A DNA stretch of 64,000 nt, from assembly GCF_012927325.1 (NCBI RefSeq), contig NZ_JABBGI010000028.1, forward strand, positions 1 to 64,000, written 5' to 3'. How positions within the stretch are numbered: the stretch's first letter is position 1; every line of letters starts with the position of its first letter. Below are positions 34,722-43,193 of this stretch, piece by piece. Position numbers and translations under genes: made by a program. This DNA comes from Chryseobacterium antibioticum (lineage in GTDB: Bacteria > Bacteroidota > Bacteroidia > Flavobacteriales > Weeksellaceae). The notes under the pieces are model-generated. The model searched no databases. It was not told where the DNA came from and saw nothing but the letters and a program-made list of their open reading frames with translations.

Positions 34722-35425
34722 GAATATTTCCTACTTGCAATCAGATTTCTGCATTTCCCTTGGATTATATATTCAATTGGAAGTATTCCGTGACTTTAAA
34801 GGACAGGAAAGATAGATTCTTTATTCCCGCTTATATTCATAGAGTAGAAGAATAAGAAATTCACTGGCTCAAATCAGTCAAGTATTATTTGCACCCATGA
34901 TTTCCAGGCAGAGTTAAAATGAATACTTTGTGTAAATCTAAAATAGAAATCCTGCTATTTCTATGCATCTACAGACTCCAACATTTGCAATTATTCCTGA
35001 AAAAAAATTAAAACGACGGTTTCCCCGGGCTAAAAACATTTCCATTTTTACAATAACTCCACTTTTTGAATCTAATATTTCGACAGAAATGACAATTTTT
35101 GGTATTTTAAATTTTGTTCAAAAACAAACACAGAAAAAATATCAGAAAATTAATTTTACCTCATTGATTGAAATAGAAGCAATAATGTATTAATATGATT
35201 TTAATGGGTTTTAAAAATTATTGAATCTTCAATAAAATAGTTGAATTTTTACAAATAAAAAACCCAGCCGAAGCTGGGTAAAAACTAATAACCATGAAAA
35301 CTCAAATTAAACATGAGAATCGTAATAGAATTAACAACTTTTGTGCCAAAGTTTTTTTTGAGTTTCTTAATAAAAGTTATTTTTATGTTAAAAAAAATTA
35401 AAATAAAAATCAAAGATATTTTTTG
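34722..35425. other. Long intergenic region (736 bp to ndk)
   Basis: No gene I can support. Visible items: an inverted repeat ATAGAAAT / ATTTCTAT at 34943-34964; a weak 76-codon ORF at 34963-35193 with no recognisable motif; a minus-polarity terminator at 35250-35279; and a motif AAAAACTAATAACCA followed five bases later by ACTCAAATT, which recurs near 39956. A 35-codon ORF starts at the ATG inside that motif (35294) but is low-complexity. Confidence 0.5.
35250..35279 (-). terminator. Minus-strand intrinsic terminator without a known gene
   Basis: ACCCAGC / GCTGGGT stem with a stable UUCG loop on the minus strand, followed by TTTTTTATTTG. No minus-strand gene lies upstream of it, so it would end an unannotated short transcript coming from the ndk side. 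Confidence 0.6.
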
Positions 35426-35433
35426 TAATTTTG
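35426..35433 (+). promoter_or_regulatory. Promoter -7 box of ndk
   Basis: TAATTTTG matches TAnnTTTG, 24 bp before the ATG at 35458. Confidence 0.55.
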
Positions 35434-35457
35434 CGGCATTAAAAAAAATATACATTT

Positions 35458-35874
35458 ATGTCTAACATTACATTCACTATGATTAAGCCTGATGCAGTAG
35501 CAGACGGACATATCGGTGCTATATTAGGTAAGATCGCAGAAGGAGGTTTTAAGATCAAAGCTTTAAAATTAACTCAGCTTACAGTTGCTGATGCTAAAAA
35601 ATTCTATGAAGTACACGCTGAAAGACCATTTTATGGGGAGTTGGTAGAATTCATGAGTTCAGGTCCTATCGTAGCTGCTGTTTTAGAAAAAGACAATGCA
35701 GTTGAAGACTTCAGAACATTGATCGGTTCTACAAACCCTGCAGATGCAGCAGAGGGTACCATCAGAAAAATGTTTGCCAGAAGCATCGGAGAAAATGCAG
35801 TTCATGGTTCAGATTCTGACGAGAACGCTCTTATCGAAGCTCAATTCCATTTTTCAGGAAGGGAGATTTTCTAA
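35458..35874 (+). CDS. ndk: Nucleoside diphosphate kinase
   Basis: The 138-residue product is normal NDK length. It opens with TFTMIKPDAVADG, has the nucleotide-binding Arg/Thr residues in the GPIVAAVLEKDNAVEDFR and GSTNPADAAEGTIR regions, and the active-site His in NAVHGSDS near the C-terminus. It transfers the gamma phosphate between nucleoside triphosphates and diphosphates in the cytoplasm. Single gene with its own promoter and terminator. Confidence 0.96.
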   Translation: MSNITFTMIKPDAVADGHIGAILGKIAEGGFKIKALKLTQLTVADAKKFYEVHAERPFYGELVEFMSSGPIVAAVLEKDNAVEDFRTLIGSTNPADAAEGTIRKMFARSIGENAVHGSDSDENALIEAQFHFSGREIF

Positions 35875-35895
35875 GGAAATACTCTTAAAAATATA

Positions 35896-35926
35896 AATCT
35901 AGAGAAAAATTCTCTGGATTTTTTTG
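35896..35926 (+). terminator. Terminator of ndk
   Basis: AATC-T-AGAGAA and TTCTCT-G-GATT pair around AAA, followed by TTTTTTTG, 22 bp after the ndk stop. Confidence 0.8.
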
Positions 35927-35951
35927 TGCCAAAATGTCTTGAAATATGAGC

Positions 35952-37796
35952 CTATAAATTGTTTTCTATAGCTCCAACCTTCTCCCTGTGCAGTTCTACA
36001 GGTTTGTCCAGCAATACGGCAATGACTGTCATATATTTGTCAAGCCTTTCCTTAGGGATGTCGATATAGATAATTCCCGGGGTGTCACTCCAATACAGTT
36101 TATTGTAAATTTCATGACTAATAATAGATCCTTCACCCACAATTCTGACTCTTGCAATTCCATTTTTTATTCCTTTCAGAGCAATAGGACCTGTAGGAGT
36201 TCCTTCAACGAACAGGTAGATGGTCTGTCTGTCTTTTGACAGTGCACTCATTCCCGGATAATGTCCTTCCGGAAGTCCTTTTCCTGTTTCGTATAAAGCT
36301 TCCGCGTGCTTACTGATCCATTGCAAAGTTTCTGGATTGGTTTTAGCAGTCTTGGGAATTTTCATTTCCTGTCCGTCACTGGTGAGCCCTGACCCATTCA
36401 GTAGATTATTTCCGCTATGAAGCAGATCTGCCATGTTATAAGCTGCCATCTTTACGCTTTTGTTTTCCAGTACCTCAGTGAGGGTATGGGAATACTTTTT
36501 AAAATTTTTCAGTAGAACAGGAGAATCCTTGAAGGTAAGCTCTACTGTTGTAACATCCTGATCAAATGCTATCTTAGATAAGTCAATGGTCATGGTACCC
36601 TCATTTGTAAAGCTGAAATTGACTTTAGCATGATCGTTACCAACAATTTTCACAGCATCTGGTTGAGTGGCCAAACCATACACTTTCACAAAATCTTTGG
36701 CTTCTTCAAGATAAAGGAATATAGATTTTTGGGTTCTGGAAACAGAAGATTTTCCTTTAAAGTTTTCAAACGGAAGCCCACGGGTAGTTCCATAGATGGC
36801 TTCTTTATTTTTTGAAGTCCATCTTCCCAGGTTTTTTAAAATTTCAACCTGTTTTTCAGGGATGGTGCCATCCGGTTTTGGTCCGATGTCAAGAAGTAAA
36901 TTTCCTCCCATGCTAATCACATCTGCCAAAGTTCTGACAACCATATTCGGAGTTTTATAATGATGATCATTGGGCTGATATCCCCACGAATCATTCATCG
37001 TATAGCAGAGTTCCCAATATTGGCTTTGCGGGCTTACGACAGGAATTCCCTGTTCTGGAGTATCATAGTCTCCGTGGTAGGTAAGCCTGGAATTGATAAT
37101 AATGTCAGGATTGTATTTCTTTAAAATCTCCAAGGTCTGCGGAGCTTTCCATTCCCCGGAAGAATGTTCCCAGTCACCGTCAAACCATAGAAGATCAGGA
37201 TGGTATTGTAAGGAGAGTTCCTTTAATTGTGTCTGATAATAATCGGTAAACTGCTCCCAGCGTTTCGGATCATTTTTGATTTCGTATCGCTTTTTTGTTC
37301 GTGTATTGATATCATAATAGAGGTGGCTCCAGTCAGGAAGAGAAAAATAAAGCCCTGTTTTGAGCCCTGACTTTTTAAGGCTCGTCACAAAAGGCGTTAA
37401 AACGTCTTTTTTAGCTAAAGAATGAGTGGGTATGGTCACTGTTTTTTCAGCTTTTGAGTTCCAGAGTGCGACACCATCATGATGTTTGGTGGTAATGACA
37501 GCATATTGAGCACCGGTTTTTTTGATCAAATCGGTCCATTCGTCCGGTCGGTATTGTGAAGCTGAAAAGCCATTCAGCTGTTTCATGTAATTTTCGTGGT
37601 TGATGTAATTATTGAAGAACGACCATGATTCAGAGATTCCGTCTACAGAGTAGATTCCCCAATGGATAAAAATACCAAGTTTGGCGTTTTTAAACCATTC
37701 CATTTTTTGAGTATCTGATGAAGTGGTCTGAGCGTTAATACCATGTAATGTTGCTATTAATCCTAAGAAAACGGCTTTGATCAACCTGTTTTTCAT
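35952..37796 (-). CDS. Alpha-L-fucosidase, GH29 family
   Basis: The 614-residue product has a signal peptide (MKNRLIKAVFLGLIATLHGINAQ). The GH29 catalytic domain follows: MEWFKNAKLGIFIHWGIYS, TTKHHDGVALWNS, and LLWFDGDWEHS, whose Asp is the expected nucleophile. The C-terminal 270 residues hold two beta-rich repeats (TRGLPFENFKGKSSVSR and TGKGLPEGHYPGMSAL begin matching segments). It would remove fucose from host or algal glycans in the periplasm or outside the cell. Single gene; no SusCD pair nearby. Confidence 0.92.
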   Translation of the reverse strand: MKNRLIKAVFLGLIATLHGINAQTTSSDTQKMEWFKNAKLGIFIHWGIYSVDGISESWSFFNNYINHENYMKQLNGFSASQYRPDEWTDLIKKTGAQYAVITTKHHDGVALWNSKAEKTVTIPTHSLAKKDVLTPFVTSLKKSGLKTGLYFSLPDWSHLYYDINTRTKKRYEIKNDPKRWEQFTDYYQTQLKELSLQYHPDLLWFDGDWEHSSGEWKAPQTLEILKKYNPDIIINSRLTYHGDYDTPEQGIPVVSPQSQYWELCYTMNDSWGYQPNDHHYKTPNMVVRTLADVISMGGNLLLDIGPKPDGTIPEKQVEILKNLGRWTSKNKEAIYGTTRGLPFENFKGKSSVSRTQKSIFLYLEEAKDFVKVYGLATQPDAVKIVGNDHAKVNFSFTNEGTMTIDLSKIAFDQDVTTVELTFKDSPVLLKNFKKYSHTLTEVLENKSVKMAAYNMADLLHSGNNLLNGSGLTSDGQEMKIPKTAKTNPETLQWISKHAEALYETGKGLPEGHYPGMSALSKDRQTIYLFVEGTPTGPIALKGIKNGIARVRIVGEGSIISHEIYNKLYWSDTPGIIYIDIPKERLDKYMTVIAVLLDKPVELHREKVGAIENNL

Positions 37797-37987
37797 GTTC
37801 CTTTATAATTTAACGTTAAATATAAATAAAGAAGATCAAATTTCCGGATAATAACAATGAATCTCTGCTTCAATAATAAAATACGAAAGCCGAACTTTAA
37901 ATTTTGAAATGTTCTATGATAATTTGTTGTATTTTTAACAAAATCATGAATGGAATACTTATTGTAAGTTTCATTAAAAAAAAGAAT

Positions 37988-38200
37988 ATGAAAATTCCAG
38001 CATTAGTAATGGCCAGTTTAATGGCTATAAGCGTATCAGGGCAGACTTCAAAACCTGTAAAAAAGGCAAAAAAGTCAGTAACTAAAGTCAAAAAAGCCGA
38101 TTCTCCCAAGTCTGTAAAAACAGCAGAGACAAAATTTGTCCCTAAGAGAGATACCATTCTAAGAAGTGGTGGCAACTGTCCGGCTTGTGGAATGGGATAA
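37988..38200 (+). CDS. Secreted RiPP-like precursor ending in CPACGMG
   Basis: The 70-residue product starts at ATG 37988; a longer reading from 37904 adds 28 residues that would bury the signal peptide. It has an N-terminal Sec signal (MKIPALVMASLMAISVSGQ), a Lys-rich spacer (KKAKKSVTKVKKA) and a short conserved-looking tail, GGNCPACGMG. Only 3 bp separate it from a DUF692/MNIO gene. A small precursor with C-terminal Cys pairs next to an MNIO is the hallmark of this RiPP class. From memory, the Chryseobacterium ChrA/ChrH system uses such a substrate; identity with it is an inference. Membrane, metal or redox roles are possible. Confidence 0.75.
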   Translation: MKIPALVMASLMAISVSGQTSKPVKKAKKSVTKVKKADSPKSVKTAETKFVPKRDTILRSGGNCPACGMG

Positions 38201-38203
38201 CCT

Positions 38204-39298
38204 ATGAGCAGGCCGCTGTTAGGATTGTCAATGATGCCGGAAGCAGATTTTGTTTCCGCGATACTCCCTATCCTGCAGAATAATTCTGTGGATGTATTGG
38301 AATGGTCCTTTGACACATTTTATGATGCAGACGAACCGGAATGGCTTTCGGGCCTTCTTGATTTTTATGCGGAAAATAACAGACTCCTCGGTCACGGAGT
38401 TTACTATTCACTCTTTGATGCCAGATGGACCGACAGGCAGGACGTCTGGCTTAAGAAATTAAAAGAAGAACTGCGACATAGAAAATACAATCATATCACT
38501 GAGCACTTCGGATTTATGAATACCGAAAATTTCCACCAGGGTGTTCCGTTGCCGGTTCCCATGCATTCCAGGATTCTTCAGATTGGGAAAGATAGACTTA
38601 GAAGGCTCCAGGATGTGGTGGATATTCCGGTTGGTGTGGAGAATCTTGCCTTTTCGTTTTCTATCAATGATGTGAAAGAGCAGGGGGAGTTTCTTGATAA
38701 ACTCGTTGAGGATATTGACGGTTTTCTTATCCTGGATCTCCACAATATTTACTGCCAGTCCTGTAATTTTGAAGTAGACATGCAGGAGATTATAAAGCTT
38801 TATCCACTGGAAAAAGTAAAAGAAATACATCTCTCCGGAGGGAGCTGGCAGGAAAGTGCTTACGGAAAGAAACCCGTCAGAAGAGATACCCACGATGACC
38901 GCATTCCCGATAAAATAGTAGAGATATTACCTAAAGTTTTGTCTCAATGCCCCAACCTGGAGTATGTCATTATCGAAAGGCTTGGGCATACATTAAATGT
39001 GGAGTCTGAAAAGCAGGTTTTTTTTGCTGATTTTAATCGGGTTAAAGAAATGATTGAAATGTCAGATGATCTTCCCGGAGATAGGAAAGTCTGGAACAAA
39101 AAGAAAGGGGAGTACTCAAAACCTGTTGAAGATCTGATGCTCTATCATGAACAGACAAAGTTGACAAAGCTGCTGTTTGATGGGGAAGGTGTAGGATCTG
39201 TTAAAAATCAGAAGTTTCATTATTTCAAACCGGAAAACTGGGATGAAGAAATGATCATGACCGCACAGCAAATCATCAAAAAATGGAATCCTTACTAG
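38204..39298 (+). CDS. DUF692 multinuclear non-heme iron oxidase (MNIO)
   Basis: The 364-residue product's TIM-barrel region (about 1-285) carries the DUF692 metal ligands in order: GHG (His64), EHFGF (Glu100-His101), ENLAF (Glu146), DLHN (Asp178, Asn181), IHLSG (His209), DTHDD (Asp228, His230) and IIERLG (Glu258). Family members (MbnB, TglH, ChrH) oxidise Cys-containing peptides. It lies 3 bp after a precursor with two Cys. The last 80 residues extend beyond the usual barrel and may stand in for the separate partner protein, which I do not find next to it. ATG start. Confidence 0.82.
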   Translation: MSRPLLGLSMMPEADFVSAILPILQNNSVDVLEWSFDTFYDADEPEWLSGLLDFYAENNRLLGHGVYYSLFDARWTDRQDVWLKKLKEELRHRKYNHITEHFGFMNTENFHQGVPLPVPMHSRILQIGKDRLRRLQDVVDIPVGVENLAFSFSINDVKEQGEFLDKLVEDIDGFLILDLHNIYCQSCNFEVDMQEIIKLYPLEKVKEIHLSGGSWQESAYGKKPVRRDTHDDRIPDKIVEILPKVLSQCPNLEYVIIERLGHTLNVESEKQVFFADFNRVKEMIEMSDDLPGDRKVWNKKKGEYSKPVEDLMLYHEQTKLTKLLFDGEGVGSVKNQKFHYFKPENWDEEMIMTAQQIIKKWNPY

Positions 39299-39333
39299 GA
39301 TTTTTTTTTGCTTTATATCACAAATCAAAATAT

Positions 39334-39828
39334 ATGAAAATGACAACGGTATTTTTACTAATTACTGCCGTTCTTACGGCTTTGATCGCTGGGCTTTTCT
39401 ATGCCTACTCATGTTCTGTAGTGCTCGGATTGGGAAAACTTTCTGACACGGAATATCTGAAATCTATGCAGAGCATTAACCGCGAAATCCTTAATCCGGT
39501 ATTTTTTATGAGTTTTATGGGAACTGCTGTGTTGCTTCCCGTGACGACCTTTCTGTTTCGCGGTGAACAACCTGTTTTTATCTTTCTTCTGCTGGCTTCT
39601 GCTGCTTATTTGATCGGTGTATTTGGGGTGACGGTTGCAGGAAATGTCCCTTTGAATGATATGCTTGACAAGTTTGATATCAGCAGCTCGACAGCAGAGG
39701 CGGTTAAGCAGATGCGCGAAAGCTTTGAGATCCGGTGGGATCTTTTGAATACGATCAGGACGGTATTTTCAGTCATAAGTATTATTTTGGTGGTTTGTGC
39801 CTGTATTTGGCGCAAAGAGCTGCCCTAA
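39334..39828 (+). CDS. DUF1772-like small membrane protein
   Basis: The product has 164 residues from ATG at 39334; the longer reading from 39283 would overlap the enzyme gene. There are four predicted membrane helices: about 4-25, 50-70, 80-100 and 140-158. The overall pattern (AGLFYAYSCSVVLGLGKLSD, NVPLNDML) resembles DUF1772, a family of anthrone-oxygenase-like membrane proteins. It starts 35 bp after the MNIO gene on the same strand and may be co-transcribed; a role in the RiPP pathway is possible but unproven. Confidence 0.65.
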   Translation: MKMTTVFLLITAVLTALIAGLFYAYSCSVVLGLGKLSDTEYLKSMQSINREILNPVFFMSFMGTAVLLPVTTFLFRGEQPVFIFLLLASAAYLIGVFGVTVAGNVPLNDMLDKFDISSSTAEAVKQMRESFEIRWDLLNTIRTVFSVISIILVVCACIWRKELP

Positions 39829-39840
39829 TGATGTCCGTGA

Positions 39841-39858
39841 TTAAGTAGAAATACTTAA
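39841..39858. promoter_or_regulatory. Hairpin with GAAA loop
   Basis: TTAAGTA / TACTTAA around GAAA is a perfect 7-bp inverted repeat. GTAGAAATAC inside it is echoed in reverse by GTGTTTCTAC at about 39868-39878, so the region may be an operator or structured RNA. Confidence 0.35.
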
Positions 39859-39998
39859 TGGAGATTCAGTGTTTCTACGGATGCGCGGTATGTGTTTTTA
39901 TTTGCAATTTTACGTCAGCAATAACCCAAGGAATCTTAAGCATTAAGTCTTACAACAAAAAACTAATAACCACATAAGCTCAAATTCCGCAAGAAGAA

Positions 39999-40024
39999 AG
40001 GCAGCCCTCAAGAGCTGCCTTTTT
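39999..40024. terminator. Terminator between the MNIO region and rpe
   Basis: AGGCAGC / GCTGCCT stem with an 8-nt loop and TTTTT on the plus side. It lies 22 bp past the stop of convergent rpe, so it could serve both strands, though the minus-side tail is less T-rich. Confidence 0.7.
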
Positions 40025-40045
40025 CGTATTTTAAAGTTGAATTTT

Positions 40046-40696
40046 TTAGATCTTTAAAAGCTCTATCGTTCTTTCCGGGCTTTCTGCAGAGAATACTGCA
40101 TTTCCTGCGACTAGAACGTCTGCTCCTGCTTCAAAAAGTTTGGACGCATTTTCAAGATTTACCCCACCGTCAATTTCGATCAGTGCAGTTGAATTATTGC
40201 TCAAAATAAGATCCTTGGTCTCCGCAATCTTTTTGTAGGTGTTCTCAATGAACTTCTGTCCTCCAAATCCTGGATTAACACTCATTAAAAGAACAAGATC
40301 TACATCAGCAATGATGTCTTCCAGCATGAGTACCGGAGTAGAAGGATTCAGAACAACGCCTGCTTTTACACCTCTGCTCTGAATATGGTGAATTGTTCTG
40401 TGAAGATGGGTACATGCTTCATAATGTATAGAGATCAGATCTGCACCGTGATTGATGAACTCATCCACATACTTATCCGGTTCCACGATCATCAAATGAA
40501 CGTCTACAAACTTTTTAGCATGCTGCTGAACGGTCTTCATCACAGGAAAACCAAATGAAATGTTGGGTACAAATCTTCCGTCCATCACATCGATGTGGAA
40601 CCAGTCTGCCTGGGAGTTGTTCAGCATTTCAATGTCTCTTTGCAGATTCCCGAAGTCTGCGGATAAAAGGGAAGGAGCAATAAGCTTCGTTTTCAT
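40046..40696 (-). CDS. rpe: Ribulose-phosphate 3-epimerase
   Basis: The 216-residue TIM barrel opens with IAPSLLSADFGNL and has the metal-binding DWFHIDVMDG-type motif (ADWFHIDVMDGRFVPN), VHLMI, VLLMSVNPGFGGQKF and IEIDGGV with the catalytic Asp. It interconverts ribulose 5-phosphate and xylulose 5-phosphate in the pentose phosphate pathway. Single gene, ATG start. Confidence 0.96.
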   Translation of the reverse strand: MKTKLIAPSLLSADFGNLQRDIEMLNNSQADWFHIDVMDGRFVPNISFGFPVMKTVQQHAKKFVDVHLMIVEPDKYVDEFINHGADLISIHYEACTHLHRTIHHIQSRGVKAGVVLNPSTPVLMLEDIIADVDLVLLMSVNPGFGGQKFIENTYKKIAETKDLILSNNSTALIEIDGGVNLENASKLFEAGADVLVAGNAVFSAESPERTIELLKI

Positions 40697-40814
40697 TTTT
40701 ACTTTTATATTAGATATTTAGAGTCAGGAATCAAGAGCCAAGATGGGAACTGTCGGATTAATTTATCTTCTGTTTGCAAAAGTCTTGAATCTTGTGTCTT
40801 GCATCTTGTTTCTC

Positions 40815-41888
40815 TTAATGATACTTTAGTTTCATCTCCGGTTTAATCTTCAGAAGCGTTTCGTAGATCAATTTGATCACGTTGCCTACGTCTTCTTTAG
40901 ATACCATTTCTACCGTTGTATGCATGTAGCGCAAAGGTAGGGAAATTAGCGCACTTGGTACTCCGCCATTGGAATGGGCAAAAGCATCAGTATCTGTTCC
41001 TGTAGCTCTGCTTGCGGCAGCTCTCTGGAAAGGGATTTTCTTAGTTTTTGCCGTATCAATGATGAGTTCCCTGATGGTATGATGGATGCTTGGAGCAAAG
41101 AAAACCACAGGTCCGTCACCGCACTTCTGGTCGCCTTCTTTTTTCTTCTCGATCATTGGGGTGGTTGTGTCGTGGGTAACGTCTGTTACGATAGCGATAT
41201 TAGGTTGAATGGTATCAGCAATCATATCGGCACCATATAATCCAACTTCTTCCTGTACTGAATTTGTGATGTACAGCCCAAAAGGGATCGATTTTTTGTT
41301 CTCCTTTAAAAGTCTTGCCACTTCCGCAATCATAAAACCTCCGATTCTGTTATCCAGTGCTCTGCAGACAAAATACCGGTCGTTCATTTCAAAGAATTCG
41401 TCAGGGTAGGTGATCATGCATCCTACATAAATTCCCATTTCTTCTACTTCTTTTTTAGAAATAGCTCCACAGTCGATAAAGATGTTTTCAATTTTCGGAA
41501 CAGGCTCGTTCTGATTGGTTCTGGTATGAATGGCGGGCCATCCGAATACCCCTTTTACAATTCCGTTTTCACCATGGATGTGAACAACTTTGGATGGAGC
41601 GATGGTCTGATCCGAGCCTCCGTTTCTGATTACATAGATCAACCCGTCATCTGTAATGTAATTCACGTACCATGAGATTTCATCAGCATGTGCTTCAATC
41701 ACTACTTTAAATTCGGCCTCGGGATTGATTATCCCATAGCATGTTCCATAATGATCCACTTCTATGGTGTCTACATACGGTCTGATGTAGTCCATCCAGA
41801 TTTCCTGGCCTTTGTGTTCGTAACCTGTTGGAGAAGAGGTGTTTAAATATTTTTCTAAAAATTTTAAAGATTTCTTTTCAAATTTCAT
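40815..41888 (-). CDS. M42 family metallopeptidase
   Basis: The 357-residue product carries the dinuclear metal-site motifs of M42 aminopeptidases: EAHADEISW (His and Asp), the bridging Asp in CRALDNRIGG, the general-base Glu pair QEEVGLYGA, IVTDVTHDTT, and the late His in RYMHTTVE. These enzymes form large tetrahedral complexes in the cytoplasm and trim peptides. It diverges from the DUF4294 gene across 51 bp. ATG start. Confidence 0.9.
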   Translation of the reverse strand: MKFEKKSLKFLEKYLNTSSPTGYEHKGQEIWMDYIRPYVDTIEVDHYGTCYGIINPEAEFKVVIEAHADEISWYVNYITDDGLIYVIRNGGSDQTIAPSKVVHIHGENGIVKGVFGWPAIHTRTNQNEPVPKIENIFIDCGAISKKEVEEMGIYVGCMITYPDEFFEMNDRYFVCRALDNRIGGFMIAEVARLLKENKKSIPFGLYITNSVQEEVGLYGADMIADTIQPNIAIVTDVTHDTTTPMIEKKKEGDQKCGDGPVVFFAPSIHHTIRELIIDTAKTKKIPFQRAAASRATGTDTDAFAHSNGGVPSALISLPLRYMHTTVEMVSKEDVGNVIKLIYETLLKIKPEMKLKYH

Positions 41889-41939
41889 AAAAAGGAATGA
41901 TTTTTGCGTTTAATTTTTGTTATTATAAGTGTAAAAATA

Positions 41940-42644
41940 ATGAATTTTAGTAAGATTGTCTGTCTTTTTATCTTCTTTTTTGGAGTCAGTGTTTTTGGTC
42001 AGAAGGATTCTATCGTTGCAAAACCTCTCAATCAATATCCTGCGGAATCATTGAAAGTAGATGAGTTCGGTAATAAATATTATTATGACGAACGTCAGAA
42101 GATGAAGGTTTATGAAATTAACGGCGAGCCGGTGGTGGTGCTGGATGAGCTGGTTTTGGTGAATAAACCGAGGTTTAATAACCAACTGGATAAAAATTAC
42201 TATTATTTCCTTAATAAAAAACTGAACAGAGTCTATCCACTGTTTGTTACTGCTCTTCAGCAGTACAGAGACATGCAGGCCGACATGAACGACATGGACA
42301 GTAAAGCAAAAAGGAAATTTGTAAAAGAAAGACAGAATATGCTTGCCGATCAGTATGAAAAGCAACTAAGAGATCTTACCACTACGGAAGGTCAGGTTTT
42401 TGCCAAGCTGATGAACAGGGCTACCGGCAAGAATGTATATGAGATCATTAAAGAACTTAGAGGCGGATGGAGCGCTTTTTGGTGGAATGTAAAAGGTAAA
42501 ATGGCGGATATCGACCTGAAAGATCAATACAACCCACATAAGAACAGAACGGATGAGTTTATAGAATCCCTGCTTCAGTCCAACTGGAATTCCGGGTATC
42601 TTCAACCTTATCCTGGAGCCGGAGATTTCAAAGTCAGAAAATAA
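41940..42644 (+). CDS. DUF4294-family exported protein
   Basis: The product has 234 residues from ATG at 41940 (the in-frame extension to 41904 precedes the signal peptide). Signal peptide ends near VSVFGQ. The mature part matches DUF4294, conserved through Bacteroidota: VLDELVLVNKPRF, YPLFVTALQQYRDM and a C-terminal WSAFWWNVKGK. Function unknown; members often lie next to peptidase genes, as here. Convergent with the NUDIX gene, sharing a terminator. Confidence 0.8.
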   Translation: MNFSKIVCLFIFFFGVSVFGQKDSIVAKPLNQYPAESLKVDEFGNKYYYDERQKMKVYEINGEPVVVLDELVLVNKPRFNNQLDKNYYYFLNKKLNRVYPLFVTALQQYRDMQADMNDMDSKAKRKFVKERQNMLADQYEKQLRDLTTTEGQVFAKLMNRATGKNVYEIIKELRGGWSAFWWNVKGKMADIDLKDQYNPHKNRTDEFIESLLQSNWNSGYLQPYPGAGDFKVRK

Positions 42645-42649
42645 ATATA

Positions 42650-42682
42650 AAATTCCTGTAAATCATTTACAGGAATTTTTCT
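42650..42682. terminator. Bidirectional terminator between convergent genes
   Basis: A perfect 11-bp stem ATTCCTGTAAA / TTTACAGGAAT with a TCA loop and T-rich tails on both sides. It overlaps the last codons of the NUDIX gene ending at 42667. Confidence 0.85.
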
Positions 42683-43083
42683 TTTAATTTATCGAAGACA
42701 ATTTTATCTACAGGAAGCGGAAAGGGATTATCCGGTCTGTCGATGTCCAGCCATTCTGTTTTCTCAATACATGGATCCAGAATAAGGAAATCTTCTTCGG
42801 TCGTAATGTTTACTATATAATATATGGTAAGCAGCTGTTCGTTTTCTCTGAAACGGGAAACCAGGAAGTCTTCCTGTGTGTACAAATGTTCCACCACTTC
42901 TATCTTTACATTAAGCTCTTCATCAAATTCCCGGTGGAGACATTCCAGAAGTCCTTCACCAAATTCCAGACCGCCTCCCGGAAACTTCATTAACGGCTCA
43001 CCTGCATATTCTTCAAAAAGGGTCAGTACTTTTTTATCTTTTACTGCGCACGCATATACTCTAATGTTGACCTTATCAATCAT
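42667..43083 (-). CDS. NUDIX hydrolase
   Basis: The 138-residue product has the NUDIX box in near-canonical form: GGGLEFGEGLLECLHREFDEEL covers positions about 36-57, with the REFDEE core metal-binding glutamates present. It hydrolyses a nucleoside diphosphate derivative; the substrate cannot be read from sequence. ATG start; its stop is inside the shared terminator. Confidence 0.88.
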   Translation of the reverse strand: MIDKVNIRVYACAVKDKKVLTLFEEYAGEPLMKFPGGGLEFGEGLLECLHREFDEELNVKIEVVEHLYTQEDFLVSRFRENEQLLTIYYIVNITTEEDFLILDPCIEKTEWLDIDRPDNPFPLPVDKIVFDKLKEKFL

Positions 43084-43193
43084 ATATAATATTTTGTATA
43101 GCTAAAATAAGGAAATAAGTGGAAAAGGCGAAACCAAAAAGACAAATTTGCCATTCTCTGCTTGGCTCTTTTAGGATTAATTTTTGCCCGTTC

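Noticed and set aside
34963..35193. 76-codon ORF upstream of ndk
   Set aside because: No recognisable motif, AT-rich random-looking composition, no promoter or terminator fitting it; too weak to call a gene.
37904..37987. Longer start for the CPACGMG precursor
   Set aside because: It would place 28 residues before an obvious Sec signal peptide.
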